This document shows, piece by piece, positions 32,199-44,375 of a stretch of 64,000 nucleotides of DNA. Source of the stretch: Balamuthia mandrillaris (taxonomy: Eukaryota; Discosea; Longamoebia; Balamuthiidae); the NCBI GenBank assembly GCA_031835245.1, contig JAVKOQ010000068.1, forward strand, positions 155,954-219,953. Direction: 5' to 3'. The notes below the pieces were generated by a model, which had not been told where the DNA came from, did no database searches, and was given only the letters and a program-made list of their open reading frames with translations. Positions within the stretch are counted from its first letter, which is position 1; every line of letters starts with the position of its first letter. Made by a program: the position numbers and the translations under genes.

Positions 32199-32690
32199 CG
32201 AGCAAAGAGACCTGATGACCTGGCGCGCCTCCCAACGCATCTATCCGCATCCGAACACCCTTTCCTGAGAGCTTTCGCAACGGCTGAACAACGCTTCCAT
32301 AATATTAGCATTTGGGGGGGAGGAAGGGGAGGAGGCGGCTTCTGCAAGGCCTTGCTCTGATACAAGTTGCACATGGACAGGCAGCTCCTCGTCGCGCTTG
32401 TGCTTTTGGTCTGCTCCATTCAAATGGATTTCTTTACGTTTGTTCGATGCTTCTTTCGTTGTTTTACAGTGCCCATCCCAATAGTGGTGACGGACAACAC
32501 AGTCGCAAAAACAAGCGTCACACAGGAAGGGGAACGCGGAGTCGTTTTGGCTTTGTTGTTCGCGAGGTTTTGAGTTGTGAGCAACAAAAAAAATGTTACT
32601 GTGGTACAATAATAAACAGAGTTCTCCCACACCATCTCCTTCCCTCGCCTGCTGCCTCTTCGCTGCATCGGTGTCAGGAAGCGGAAACTC
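32199..32690. other. Stretch right of the copia LTR
   Basis: A plus-strand frame starting at the LTR edge (ARAKRPDDLARLPTHLSASE, about 32,193-32,320) may be an exon of the gene the LTR entered; it ends in a G-rich run. Nothing else is recognised. Confidence 0.25.
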
Positions 32691-33195
32691 CTTCTCTCTT
32701 CAAACTCAGCGGTAAGGCTGTCCAATGCAGCAGTTCTTGAGAGCAGCCAGCTGGCCCCTAACTCGGGGGCAGGGTCGTCAGCTGATTGTAGGCCATGACC
32801 CAATCTGTGAGGGCGGCTTACTCCTCTCACCTGTTGAGCAGTAAATGCGAGCACAACGAGGAAGTGATGGGAGCAGAAAGAGTGTTATTGTGCTTAAGAA
32901 AATAAGAAAGAAGAGTATAAATAGTAGAAGGGTAATTCTGGGAAGTAACCTAGAATTGGTGAAGAGCGATAGTAGTGGCTATGGTGCTCATAACCCTCAC
33001 GCACTGCGACCTATCGTTGAACCAGTTGAGATCTGCTCCCACCAATTGCAGCCAGTCGTTCAACCCGTTGAGGCCCATGACGCATTCTGTGAGGGCGGTG
33101 AGCTGCCCAACTCAGGCCCTCAACTGGAACAATGATAGGTCGCAGTGCGTGAGGCTTATCAGCACCATAGCCACTACCATCAATGCCTAACTCAG
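32690..33195 (-). pseudogene. Leucine-rich-repeat fragments
   Basis: The minus strand gives ALTDWVMAYNQLTTLPP (about 32,750-32,820) and QLTALTECVMGLNGLNDWL then QLVGADLNWFN (about 33,010-33,110), which fit the LRR pattern LxxLxxLxLxxNxLxxLP. Three or four repeats at most are present, in more than one frame, and no full gene can be built. The flanks of the second piece form an inverted repeat (32,968-33,029 with 33,120-33,181). Confidence 0.4.
32968..33181. repeat. Inverted repeat, 62-bp arms
   Basis: Arms 32,968-33,029 and 33,120-33,181 are about 90% complementary; the spacer of 90 bp holds the LRR-like sequence. Confidence 0.85.
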
Positions 33196-33912
33196 TGCGA
33201 CCTCTCATTCATCCTCTTTTTCCTTCTCCCTTTTGAGCAAACGAACAAAAAAAAAAGCAAGCGGGTGAACGAACAGTTGGTGGGGAAACGAAAAGAGCGC
33301 TTAACCTTTTCAAATGGAGCACCTTTGCCTCCTGCCTGCGGCTTCCACCTCTGCTTCCTTCCGCTGGTCTGGTCTTTGGGCAGTGGAAGTGAAGCCTTCA
33401 GAGGTACTTTCGTGGAGCTTTGGAGGTGTGTTGTCTGTACGTTTTGGAAAAGAAAAGAAAAATGAAAAGCGCGGAAAAAAAGAAAAGAGAAGAGAAAAAT
33501 GTAGCGAGGCGAGTGACGAGCATCCAAGATGTATTTTCAAACATGAGCACCGCTTTGCCCTCACTGACGGGGAGAATGAAGGGTTGTTTTGGAGGGAAAC
33601 ATGCTCATTGGTCGTCAGAAGAAAGAAAGCCCTCAGCTTTTCGAGGAAACTTCAACAAGTGCACTACGCTGCAACGCTACGCAACGCAAACAGTCTTATA
33701 ACACGGAAGAGGCCCCAACCCCTTTGTTAGTTTGGCCGGTTGTTTTTTCTGCCGCTCTGATCGAGATAATCCAATCGGATCTTTCGTTTGGCTTGTGGAG
33801 GCACTAGAAAATAATTGCCATGGAAACGGGGTTTGTAGATGTTGGATAAGCGTCGACACCTTCCCTTTTTAGAAAAAAAGGAGGGGTCTACAAAATTATT
33901 CTCAGGAAAAAA
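33196..33912. other. Stretch without a recognisable gene
   Basis: Contains a block (TTTTCGAGGAAACTTCAACA near 33,640) related to the dispersed repeats at 22.98 and 53.5 kb. Several short frames have no similarity. Confidence 0.35.
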
Positions 33913-34425
33913 ATGGAGCTGCACGAGGTGAAGGAGGAAAAGAAAGAAGAGAAAGCTGTTTTCACGCGCGAGAAACAGATTTGCGAACAACACTTTGTTT
34001 TTTCTATCCCCATAAACGCCTCTTTCCCTTTGTGGTATGGAGAGTTCGCCATCATTCCCAATTCTGTACTTTTACGCATGTTTCAGGAGCTCCTTCTTCC
34101 AAAGTTGTTGCCTTTGGTTTCAGTCAAGCCAAAGCCACTTCCTATCAAGTGTGCTGTTCGCTTGGATCACGACCTTCATAAATTAATCTTCGGTAGCGCC
34201 AAAGAGGTGTTCCTCAACGAAGCACAAATCAACCAAGTTTTTGGTGTTTCTATTCGCCTAAACCTCAAAGGCGGATGTTATGCCCTCCTTTGTGCTCCAA
34301 TCAAAGTTGCACGAAAGAACAAGAACAAAAACACTGTGTTAGAGGTGAATTATGAAGTTTACAACAAATATGACGTCCTTCAATGGCCAGAACACTGGGT
34401 TTGTTTTCCTCCCTTTAGTTCTTGA
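33913..34425 (+). CDS. Hypothetical protein
   Basis: An open frame of 170 codons starts at an ATG (33,913). It has ordinary amino acid composition and predicted beta/alpha content: FVFSIPINASFPLWYGEFA, LLPKLLPLVSVKPKPL, VFLNEAQINQVFGVSIRL, YALLCAPIKVARKNKN. The end, EHWVCFPPFSS, could continue by splicing at EHW|gtttgt. It converges on the zinc-finger/transposase-like gene on the opposite strand. No family is recognised. Confidence 0.4.
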   Translation: MELHEVKEEKKEEKAVFTREKQICEQHFVFSIPINASFPLWYGEFAIIPNSVLLRMFQELLLPKLLPLVSVKPKPLPIKCAVRLDHDLHKLIFGSAKEVFLNEAQINQVFGVSIRLNLKGGCYALLCAPIKVARKNKNKNTVLEVNYEVYNKYDVLQWPEHWVCFPPFSS

Positions 34426-34499
34426 TCATTCTTCTTCTTCATCTAACTCATACTCTTCTGCATCTGTTTCCTCTTCTTCCATAGTAAAACTTGCATCAT

Positions 34500-35010
34500 C
34501 CTCATCACTGTTCTCCGCCTCAGCCATTGCCTCCGCCTCGACAGCTGCCTCCGCTCGGATCTGCTGCCGACGAAACCGGCGCGGTGACACCCTATGGCCA
34601 GCCGGTCGAAGACAACCGGCTGATCGAGGTGACCGAAGCCGTGCTGGCCTCGGCCGACTGGCGCCAGCGGCGCGCCGAGATCGATGCGCATAACGCTGCC
34701 AATCCGGTCATCCGCCGGGGGCTGGCGATGATGCCGGTCAAGTTCGGTATTTCCTTCAACCTGACCTCGCTCAATCAGGCCGGTGCGCTGGTGCACGTCT
34801 ATCTCGACGGTTCGATTTTCCTCAACCACGGCGGCACGGAAATGGGGCTCCGCCGACCACACTGCCTCTGCCTTGACCGCTGCCTCCGCCTCGACTGCTG
34901 CCTCCGCCTCGACCGCTGCCTCCACCTTGACTGCTGCCTCCGCCTCGACCGCTGCCTCCACCTCAACTGCTGCCTCCGCCTCGACTGCTGCCTCCTCCTC
35001 AACTGCTGCT
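34500..35010. repeat. Ala/Glu-encoding minisatellite (GCCTCCGCCTCGACTGCT-type)
   Basis: Imperfect 18-bp units at 34,510-34,553 and 34,857-35,005, split by the bacterial insert. They encode EAAVEA on the minus strand. Confidence 0.85.
34554..34852 (+). other. Bacterial xanthine dehydrogenase (XdhB) fragment, foreign DNA
   Basis: About 300 bp of very GC-rich sequence whose plus-strand translation reads AADETGAVTPYGQPVEDNRL, AEIDAHNAANPVIRRGLAMM, PVKFGISFNLTSLNQAGALV and FLNHGGTEMG. This is the molybdopterin-binding subunit of bacterial xanthine dehydrogenase, around the conserved NHGGTEMGQG motif; the sequence breaks off after EMG. Codon use (GGC, GTC, CTG) is typical of alpha- or betaproteobacteria and unlike the surroundings. 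There is no start, stop or intron. It lies inside a minisatellite of the transposase-like gene. It is either a chimeric assembly join or a captured bacterial filler. Confidence 0.85.
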
Positions 35011-37384
35011 TTTATACAGTATTTCCTCCAAAGTTCTGGGGCTGTTTCCAACGTCTCTGTGCTCCAATTTTTTTTTTGAGCTTTTGTTGTTCGTTGTCTC
35101 TTCCTTGGTCTATGAGGAAGTGTTTGCTCTGCTGCATAGTATTCAGCACGAAATTCAGCTGTCAATTGTTGGTAAGTAGCATTTTTAGCCCCTGAACCAA
35201 GATGATATCCACTTGTTTTTTTCTTTTTGTTGAGGAAATGCTTATTTTCAATATCATAATTAGCAAGCTTTTCCAAGCATCCAAAGCGTTCAAGGAAAAA
35301 GCCAAAGTGGTATACAAAGATATGGATATAAGGAGTAACTTCTGGGTCTCGATACCGTTCAACAAAGGCCTTACCAAAAGGTCGAGCCTCCTCTAACCAC
35401 TGTTGAGCTGTAATTTTGACCTGTTTTCTTTTGGTAAATATATCTTTCTTTCCTTTGCTCTCCTCTGCTCTGCTTTCCTCTTCTCTTTCTTCCCTCTCCT
35501 CCCCTCTCCTCTCCTCTTTCCTTTTCTTCACTTCTTACCTTTGGTTCCATTGTTAAAGCAGCAAGATGTGTAAAGAGATTCCAAATTAAACGAGTGTTAT
35601 TCACCTTGGTTTGCTTTCTTGCTTTGTCTGTTCCTTCTCTAATCACTGTTTCAAATGTTTTGAAAAACTCCTCACGTTTCTTTATAATATGAAGATACTC
35701 TGCTTGATTAAACTTTGCCTTTTTTACCCGTTGAGCCATTGTGACAAGTTTTTTGCTCTTGTTTGGAAGTTTTAGCTTTAAACTGCAAAATATAGTTTCC
35801 CATTGCATCTCAAGGTTTGTGTTTCGTCCTACATCTTCACTTAATAACTCAAGTAGTTTCCTCATAATAGCCATAAATGCATGTAAATTGCATGGCACTG
35901 TATGTTTGAGGTCAAAGTTGAGAAGGCGCTTTCCACTAATTCCATAATAAGTTCGTGCAAACTCTTTTTTTTGTGATATTGAGAGTTCTTCTGCTATATT
36001 TCCAAGTTCTTGCATCAACTCTTCATCACGAAAGGGCCAATTACTTATATCAAAGTTTGCTATTTCATCTTTTGTTACTAGGCACCATGGGCATTTAAAC
36101 TTTGACTTTGGATGAAAGCAAGAATACATTCCAACAAACTCAACTAGTGCTTTGAGATCACAGACAAGCACAGGCTCTAGTTGGTACTCTTTTCCTCCTG
36201 CTGTTATTGTTGCTCCATTAATCAACTCATTAATTGTCTTTGTTGCTTCTTTTAACTCAGTTCTAAGCTCTTGTCTATTTTCTTCTCCTTCAAAGACAAT
36301 ATATTGATGTGCATTCTTGCCTGACTTCGTTATTTCAAGGGTATACTCTTCCAAAATAAAGCTACCAACTTCATGACAACGCTCTCTTCGATTTGTCATA
36401 ATTGCACCATCCCATGCAAACTTCACTATTAACTTTTTGTTCACTTCACTTTTTGGAGGATTGTTCTCAAGAATCCAGCTCATATATTTCAATAATGGAA
36501 ATTCCCATCCATGTCCACCCACTGTAACCTGTGGCTCCATAATAGAGTTCACCACTGCTTTTTGTCATTGGATATGATGCAATGAAGCTGAATCATCAAG
36601 TCTAAAAACAGACATAGTATAGTTCCAATGTTCATCTGTAATCAGGGAAGTGTCCTTATAAGCAAGAAGCACCTCTAGTGTTGGCTGTGGTAAGTATGCT
36701 TTTAATTCTTCCACATTTTCTTGCAAAAATCGAATAACAGAGGGATCTGCTTTTACTATCTCTGCCACAGTTGCACCAAAGCTTTGATAAGGAGCTAAGC
36801 AATGAAGAAGGGCCTTCGCTTTATCAACAAAGAAGCTTTTTTCTCTTTGATCTCTGTGAATAATTTCCTCCCAAGGTATTGTCTATTGTTTGTGTTATAC
36901 AAGTGAACAAAAACAAAATAACAAGGGGAAATGAACCTGTAAATGTGCGTTGAGTTCTTTTATATCCCCTTCTCTCTTTTTTAGTCTGTTTTGTGCTTCT
37001 TCTTTACTAACTGCTTCCAATCTTTCTTTATCTTTTTTAGCTTTGGCATTTGTTGCTATATTCACACAGCGTTGACAGTCATCAGTACAGTTTTGATGGT
37101 ATGTATGAAGTTCATGATATACACATGCACTTTGGGAAGAGTATGAATTCTTACAACCATTGGTGTGCTCACATGCCCAATTACCAACAGTTGCATTACC
37201 AGTTCTCTTTCCTTCCAACTTAGCACATATAGAACAGGTTTGTGGGTTACAGCTGTGCCCTTTTTTTTTTTTCTCATGCTTTGTCCTACTACCACTAGTC
37301 TGATATTGTACTCGATCTGCAGAAGCAGTGAGATTACAACAACTCTCGTGGCGACAAGTGAACGTCCTTTCTTCCTCCATCTTT

Positions 37385-37987
37385 TGTTTGTCCGTTGTGT
37401 AAAAAAAAAAACGGCCACCTTAATTAATTTGAGGAGGTCCAATTTCTACAAAAGCTTGGACCTCAGTTTTTATGCCGCGGGCAAACGCTGCGCCAGCAGG
37501 AAAAAAATAAAGGGTAGCCCCTCATGTAGAAATTGGATAACTTCTAGTGGTGTGAAAATCTCATCAGGTTTTTTCTAATTATTACAACTTTCTCCCGAGT
37601 TTCTACCGATTTCCCCTTCCACTTCCTTTTTTCTGCCCCGGCGATTGGGCAAAAAAAAAAAAAAACGGAGAAAAGAAAAAGAGACCAAAAGAGAAAGCAA
37701 AAGGAGACAAGGAGGCAAAAGTAAAACTAAAAGCGAAGTGCTTCTTACTAATGCAACAGTTCAAAAATTAAAGAAGAAAAAAATAAAGGCGCTTCTGTAC
37801 AGTGTGGGCCACTTTTTTCCCAGCTCGCAAGAAGCACTCCGTGTTTAACAACAAACAACAAAAACCGTTTTCTTTTCAGTCCTTCTGTTCTCTCCGCGTT
37901 TGTCCAAACGCTACACTACCACTTACAGGGCAGAAGAACAAAAATAAAAAAAGGGAGTGCCGCCGACCAAAGTGTGCGGCAGTCGCT
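37385..37987. other. Stretch without a recognisable gene
   Basis: A-rich, with a plus-strand Lys-rich frame at 37,645-37,848 that has no similarity. Confidence 0.35.
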
Positions 37988-39190
37988 TTACGTGTAGGAA
38001 GCCTTGTAGATGGAAGTCTTGGAGCGGTCCACGCCAAGGTGCTGGCGAGTGGCAGTGCTGACAGGGGCTGAGTGGCTTGCAGCAGGGAGGGACTTTCGTC
38101 GCTTTCGAGGAGGGAGGGAAATGGTTCGTCGAGGACGGCCACCGTCCACGCTGTTGTTGCGGTGAGTTGAGGCGGTGGTAGGGGTTTGGCTGAGGGCGGT
38201 GAGGATGTGGGCGGCGCTGGTGGTGCTGCCGCAGGAAAAGAGCTTGCTGCCCAACCGACGACGAGGAGGGCGGGGTTTGCTGTTAGCCTCCAAGGAAGGC
38301 GGGGAGGAGGGGTAGGAGCGGCTTTTGGTGAGGGTGCGGCTGTCACGAGGGGTGACGGGGGCGCTGCTGGCAGTTTTGTGGCCACAACTTGCTCCAGCTC
38401 CACCTCCTTCCGCGTCGCAGTCGCTGTCATCGCAGCCATTGGTGCAGCTCTTGGCTGGGTCTCCCAGAAAGGTGGCACCACTTGCTTCGTGGTTGGCGTT
38501 GCCGTTGTTGTTGTGAGTTGTGTTGTACAGGGTGGCCACCAGGGAAGTGTAGCCTTTGTTCTCCTCTCGGAGGAGCCGAAGCAGAACGTAGACTTGCTCC
38601 GCAATGAGGTTCATCCTCTTCAGCTCCTCTTTTCGCTGGAGCACGTGTTTGAGGTTCATCTTGGAGGAAGTGCCCAGCGCCCGCTGCTCCTGCTGGAAGG
38701 CCTTGGAGAGATGGATGGCCTCGCTGCAGAACTCGGTAACCTGTTCCAGCACGCGCTGCGGGTCGTTACTGTGCAGGCCCTTCATCTCCTGCTGCTGGTG
38801 GCGGCCGCACACGGAGGAGGCAAGTTGTTCGGAGCAAGGGCCAACGGCGATATACCCGCCCACTCCGTCGTTTCCTGCAGCAGGCCACGTCCCCACACGA
38901 AGCATGTCAAGCACTGTCTGTGTTCTTCTAGCAAGGGGGAAAAACTAAATAAAAAGACCAAAACGAAAAAGCTTTGAAAAAGAAATTGAAGGAAACCACA
39001 AAAAAAATGAGTGGAGCTTTTATTTTGTTTTAAGTTTTTTGGTTTTTTCCGGCGCTGACTTGACTGGAGAAAGAAACTCCTTTTTCCTCTGTCCCCCCCG
39101 AGGTTGCCCCGCTGTGCCAAAACTCTCTTCTTTGTAGCGGTCAAATAAAAGGTATGAGTTGCCTTAATCATCTCAGCACAAGACAACACA
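37988..39190 (-). CDS. Hypothetical protein with N-terminal helices and a Ser/Pro/Arg-rich tail
   Basis: The main exon runs from an acceptor at about 38,930 (polypyrimidine tract then CTTGCTAG) to a stop at 37,988, about 310 codons. The first half is helical: PQRVLEQVTEFCSEAIHLSK, KHVLQRKEELKRMNLIAEQV and YVLLRLLREENKG. The second half is low-complexity with RSYPSSPPS and RRTISLPPRKRRKSLPA, possible phosphorylation or nuclear-localisation sites. A 5' exon may lie near 39,175-39,070 (EMIKATHTFYLTATKKRVL). The helical part is reminiscent of small Mediator subunits such as MED30, but this is only an impression. Codon use looks like that of the well-supported genes nearby. Confidence 0.5.
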
Positions 39191-39199
39191 CCTCCTCCT

Positions 39200-39620
39200 C
39201 TTCCCTCTTCACCAAACACCTAAAAAGCAATCAGCGCAAGAAAAAAGTTTACCAGCGTGGAACAACATCCAAGCCAACCTATTCCATTTCCGCGCTTGGG
39301 ACCAAATAAGGTATGGGTTCGGCGAATGAAAACCGGAAAAATTAATAAAAATGGTGAAAGATCTAGCCGGTTTACCTTATCTCCAGTATCGAATCATTTT
39401 AAGGCAAAAACCATCGTAGTAAAAATTACGACCCCAAAAAAATCTGGCACGTTGTTTCGTTGACTTTTGCTCTGGTTTAAGGTGGCCGTTTCGTTGATGG
39501 GTGATCAACAATGGTGTTGTCTCCACTCCGCAATAACTTCATGTCGAGCCAGCAATACACGACCACTGTTTGCAGTACTGCATTGGCAGTATGCAGGTCA
39601 ACAAGCAAAACAAATTGAAG
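39200..39620. other. Intergenic stretch
   Basis: Between two minus-strand genes. No conserved frame. Confidence 0.4.
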
Positions 39621-40815
39621 TCAGCACTCTTCAAAGGACACCAGATACAAAACTGCGGAAATGAAACGGAATGGAGTTAAAGGAGGAAGTCCTATACCGG
39701 AGAATAGAAGAAGAGGGTCCGCAAAGAGCGGCGTTTGGGTCGCCGACATCAAGCTGGAGAGCACGTTGTTCGTGATATGCAGGAGAACGCTTTCCCATAG
39801 GGAAGACGTTGCCATGACTTGAAGGCTGTAGAACAAGCCGATCTCCATCCCCAATGCAATCTTTTCAAGAAGAAAACATAATCATAAATACAAAACAAAA
39901 GACTAAAGAAGAAGCATAACACACAAAAGAAGAGATTGGAGGGCAACAACCTGAAAGAGAACGTAGCCTTTGGAGAAATGGGAGCTGGCTAGATTGATCA
40001 GATGGAACAACCCAAAGAAGACGCTGCTTAGCAAGGCACAACGACGAGCATCCTTACTCCTATGAGCAGCGAAAATGGTATCCAGACAACCAATAGTGTC
40101 AAAAATAAAAGAAAAGAAAAGAACTGGAGAGCAATGAGGAGAGAGGACAGGAGCGGCCGTTTACCTGTTCCAAAGGATGAGAAGAATGCAACCCCGAAAC
40201 ACCAGTTCTTCCTTCAACGGATCCAAGAACAACATGTGAACTGCTCTGACAAAATCGAACCGAAAGCTAGGGGAATCGTCGGCATCTGTCGGGGATAGTT
40301 GCGCTACCGGTGATAAGTAGTTGTCGAGGGACAGAAAGGTTCCACCGCGCAGTGCGGAGTACAGGTAGACATAGAACAGGAAGGAGCACAGCTGATAGGC
40401 GAGCAGGTACATAGCCAGCTTGCTGAGACGGGGCAGCTTATCCAGCCCTATCCTTGGAGAAGAGCAAGAAGAAGATCAGAGATGAACAAGGGAAGAACGA
40501 AAGAAATAGAAGAAGGTGAAACAACGAACAAGAACCGCCTAACAAGAACGACAAGCGCGAAAGCGAAAGGGGAGCATTACCACGAGGAGCCGTAGGAGCC
40601 TCTCACGACCAACGGCCTGATAAACCGCCACCACATCCACCCCAACAGCGCCGCAGTGCAAGCGCAAGAGGAGGCCACCTGCAACGCCGCAGAACGCCAT
40701 TCCTCCCCCATAAGACAGGCAAGCAAAGAAGGCAGCTTGCTCGCCTGGAACTCGGCTGGCTCCACTCCTGTCAAGCTTGCACACTGAAATGGATGCAAAG
40801 TGTTAACACGCACAA

Positions 40816-40850
<35 letters not shown>

Positions 40851-41105
40851 GAGGGAGAGAGAGAGATAGGATGAGAGACTCACTTTTTGATAGGCGAAAG
40901 CAGAAGCACCGGGATCTACCACGAAAGGTTGGACGACCAGCCGGTGCACCACCGCCAACCCGAACATGACCAAAGTGAACTCCACGATGCATAAAAATGC
41001 TTCCAAACAGGCGAACCACAGCGAGCCACGAAGGGCCGCTTGGAGCTGGCGGGCCTTCTCCCCTCCAGGGCCACCGCCCACCACTCCTCCCCTCCTCTCT
41101 GCCAT
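39621..41105 (-). CDS. CPBP-family intramembrane (CAAX prenyl-type) protease
   Basis: Five exons (41,105-40,884; 40,783-40,581; 40,452-40,165; 40,059-39,951; 39,860-39,621) join in frame to 353 aa. The signature motifs of the Rce1/CPBP family are in order: DPLKEELVFRG (EExxxR, motif 1), FFGLFHLINL (FxxxH, motif 2) and HITNNVLSSL (HxxxN/D, motif 3), all within predicted membrane helices; seven or eight hydrophobic segments can be counted. Rce1 removes the -AAX tripeptide from prenylated proteins in the ER; other CPBP members process membrane proteins. The overall length fits. Intron 1 has a (CT)n tract in the sense direction. The ATG at 41,105 is the first in frame. Confidence 0.88.
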
Positions 41106-41324
41106 TTTTTCTTTTGTGCTTTCTGTCGACAGAAATCGGAACGTGGGGCTTAGTCTGAAATTCCATTGGCTATCTCTTCCGAATGACTCCTCGTTTTACA
41201 TTTGTTTGATTTCAGATTGGATTGTATGAGGAACAGTACAAAAGAAGAAGAAAGAAGAAAGAAGAGACGGCCAGCTGTTGTTCCTTATCCTTTGCTTTGT
41301 TTGTTCTGTTTTTTTAAAACACAC
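41106..41324. promoter_or_regulatory. Shared upstream region of the CPBP protease and CLC genes
   Basis: The two genes diverge from this 219-bp gap, so it probably holds both promoters. No TATA-like element is obvious. Confidence 0.4.
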
Positions 41325-41603
41325 ATGCTGCAAAGGTTTTACGAGCGGCTAACAGAGCCCGCCCCTCCCATTCCTCCAAACTACTACCAAAAACTACACT
41401 ACCGTAACGTCGATGTCTTCTCCCAGGCCTCCACCTTCCACCCAGCTGCGGAGACGGAGAAGCTGAAGCATGCGTCGTGGTATGCTCGCGTGTGGGCCTT
41501 CTTGATGCTGGAACAGAGCTGGCTGTTCTTGATCTTCCTGGGCATATGCGTTGCGCTCTTTGTTATCACAGTGGACTTCATGATCGAGCAGCTCATACTT
41601 GGT

Positions 41604-41651
<48 letters not shown>

Positions 41652-41812
41652 TTCTTCTCTTCTCTTCTCTTCTCTTCTCTTCTCTTCTCTTCTTTTCTCT
41701 TCTCTTCTCTTCTCTTCTCTTCTCTTCTCTTCTCTTCTCTTCTCTTCTCTTCTTCTCTTCTCTTCTCTTCTCTTCCTTCTCCTTCTCCTCTTTCTTCTCT
41801 TCCTCTCCTTCG

Positions 41813-41858
<46 letters not shown>

Positions 41859-44342
41859 CAACTTGCTACAGTTCGAGATTCCTTCACCTCCTATACCAAT
41901 AGCTTCTTTCTCAACTACCTTCTATGGATCTTTATTGGCATGCTCTTCTCTTTTCTTGCGGGTGTTTGTGTTCATTTGATCAGCCCTCATGGTACTTTCA
42001 AAAACTTTCTCCTCCTCCATGTTTTCCTTCTTAGACCTTAAGGTCTCTTTCTAATTGGCCAACCACTGAACAGCGGCTGGCTCTGGTATTCCTGAAATGA
42101 AGAGCATTCTTTCGGGGATAGCAATGGACCACTACCTCTCCCTTAGCACAATTCTAGCTAAGGCAATAGGTTTGGTCTTCTCCATCGCTGGTGGACTCAG
42201 TGTGGGTCGTGAGGGACCTTATGTTCACCTTGCAGCTGGTGTTGCCTATCAGCTCACCGAGTTTCCGCTCTTCAAACGTATTCGAAAGGTTTGTTTCGGC
42301 TTCTTTGTTGTCAAACGAGACCGTTCAATGTGGGAGGTTTGAGTTTATAACGTTGTGAACGTTTCGTGCAGAGCGATGCTCTACGTTATCAGATGATTGC
42401 AGCCGGTTGCGCTGTTGGCGTTGCTGTTTGCTTTGGTGCTCCCATTGGAGGTAACTTTTTGATTTGCCTCACTGTTCTTTGTTCGTTGTTTAATTCTGAG
42501 AATTATAGGCGTGCTTTTCAGCATTGAAGTAACAACAACATACTATCTGATACAAAACTTGTGGAAGGGTTTCTTCTGCGCTGTTGCTGGGTCATTCATT
42601 GCTCGTTTGATAGGACCGATGGGTAGCTTCATCTCTTCTTATTCTTTTTAGTCTCGTTTACATTATTTTAAACAAACAAAAACCCATCACAGGCTGGAAA
42701 GCACTATTTTCAACAGAGTTCAGTGGATTGCCTTATGATCCCACCGAGTTGGTTGCGTTCGCCGTGTTGGGTATTTATTTAGTTATATTTGTCATTCTCT
42801 CTATCTTTCTTCGTCTTCTGAACTTTTAGATCTTCTTCCTTTATCTCTTGCTGTAGCCATCATTTTAGGATTCGCTGCAGCTTTATTCACAAGATTGGTG
42901 GTGGCGTTGGTGATGATACGTCGGCGCTATCGTATTACCTCTATAGCGAACTGGCACAGTAGATATGTCCAAATATTGGTCATCGCTTTTCTAACTGCGT
43001 TGTTTACCTTTCCCGTTAGTGCTTTTCGTGTACGTATTACTGTATCCTGGAAAACTTTTTAGTTGGTACTCATCAAGCGCTATCATGAAAGGGAATTGAT
43101 GTAATGAACCAGTTGTTCAGCGAGAAGGGGATCGAAGATGCTTGGGGTTCCCCAAACCTTATTTTCAACTTGGCGGCATTCATTGTTTGCAAGTTCTTCT
43201 TGACAGCTGTTACCATCGGCCTTTCTTTACCTTGTGGATTGTACACACCTGTATTCGTTATTGGTACCCCCCCCCGAAGGCAAAGTGTTGTCCTTTTTTT
43301 TCCCCACCAAATTTTGCTGCGTGGCGCCGCCCCCCCCCCCCCTTTCGTCCTCTTTGTCTACAATGTGCTTTATTTCGTTTGGACTTATTATTTTGAAGGA
43401 GCGGCTTTTGGTAGGTTGGTTGGTGAAATATTTGCTATTGCTGTTCCATCTCTTAACGTCGTAGCTGGCGGATATGCTGTTGTTGGTAACTTCCCCTCGC
43501 TCTCTCTGCTCTCTGCTCTCTACGCTCCATTCCTCTATGATTCTTTCGCATACGTGTATAGTTAGACTAATATGGGTGGCACAGGGGCTGCTGCATTTAG
43601 CGCTGGCGTTACTCGCACAATATCCACTTCAGTTATCGTATTTGAACTAACAGGTACCTACGCAAACCGCTGCGTTGTGGGTTTTATGGTTTATGTCTTA
43701 CATCGTTACTGTTTAAAGGCCAGTTGAATCACGTCTTGCCAGTAATGGTTGCGGTGCTGATAGCATCGGCTATTAGCAGCACGTTCAGCTTGAGTATTTA
43801 TGATACATTGTTACAATTGAAAGGACTTCCCTATATGCCTCCATTCGGGTATATTCGGTATGTTGCTACGACAGTTTCTATCCTGTTCGTTGGACAATTT
43901 CTAAAACTATGTAACATTTTCTATAGAGCCACCAATAAGAAAGCCAAAGATATAATGCAGCAGGATGTCGTCTATCTTCGGAAAGACAGTACTTATACTG
44001 ATTTGGCCCGGTTGTTGGAAACATCCTCCCACTCTTCTTATCCTATTGTTGTGAACAAAGGTACTCTTCTTATTTTTTTTCAATAGAGAGAAGAAGACAG
44101 ACAACATAAGCTACGTATATAATGCTCAACAATACATTGATGCAGAGAGTATGAGCTTGTATGGAGCTATAAGCAGAGATGGCTTGGAGCACATGCTTGA
44201 ACGACACGAACAAAAATTCAACGCCTATCTGCGACAAAAACGACAGTCAGCACCAATGGGCAACTATTTCACACCTATAATGGTACCACCTCATCTTTCA
44301 TTCTCTCGTTCTGTCTTCCTTTTTCTCTGCATCCTGTTCTTC

Positions 44343-44375
<33 letters not shown>

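Larger units (their letters stand above)
34426..37380 (-). mobile_element. Zinc-finger plus transposase-like gene, probably a DNA transposon
   Basis: Minus strand. The first exon (37,380 to about 36,940) encodes Cys/His clusters (CRHESCC, HSCNPQTCSICAKLEG, WACEHTNGCKNSYSS, CTDDCQRCV) and a coiled coil. Exons at about 36,880-36,570 and 36,555-35,540 continue with EVGSFILEEYTLEI, CPWCLVTKDEIANFD and LKHTVPCNLHAFMAIMRKLL. After a pyrimidine-rich intron, 35,430-35,000 has VTPYIHIFVYHFGFFLERFG and NYDIENKHFLNKKKKTSG. TPY-H-x(2)-YH near an acidic ENKH is common to several animal and protist transposase-like families, but the superfamily is not certain. The C-terminus degenerates into an (EAAVEA)n repeat, which is interrupted by bacterial DNA. 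Imperfect 12-bp inverted sequences (CCAATTTCTACA) occur near 37,440 and 37,525. Confidence 0.5.

Noticed and set aside
34443-34860. C-terminal coding sequence of the transposase-like gene on the minus strand
   Set aside because: The frame there is only the antisense of the bacterial xdhB piece; the plus strand is the meaningful one.
43261-43398. Coding exon across the poly(C) runs near 43,270 and 43,333
   Set aside because: Lies between a clear CLC donor at 43,264 and acceptor at 43,398; it is intronic.
43858-43926. Read-through of 69 bp as coding in the CLC gene
   Set aside because: The segment has GT and AG ends, its length is a multiple of three, and removing it restores the expected link to the first CBS domain. 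Retention as an alternative form remains possible.
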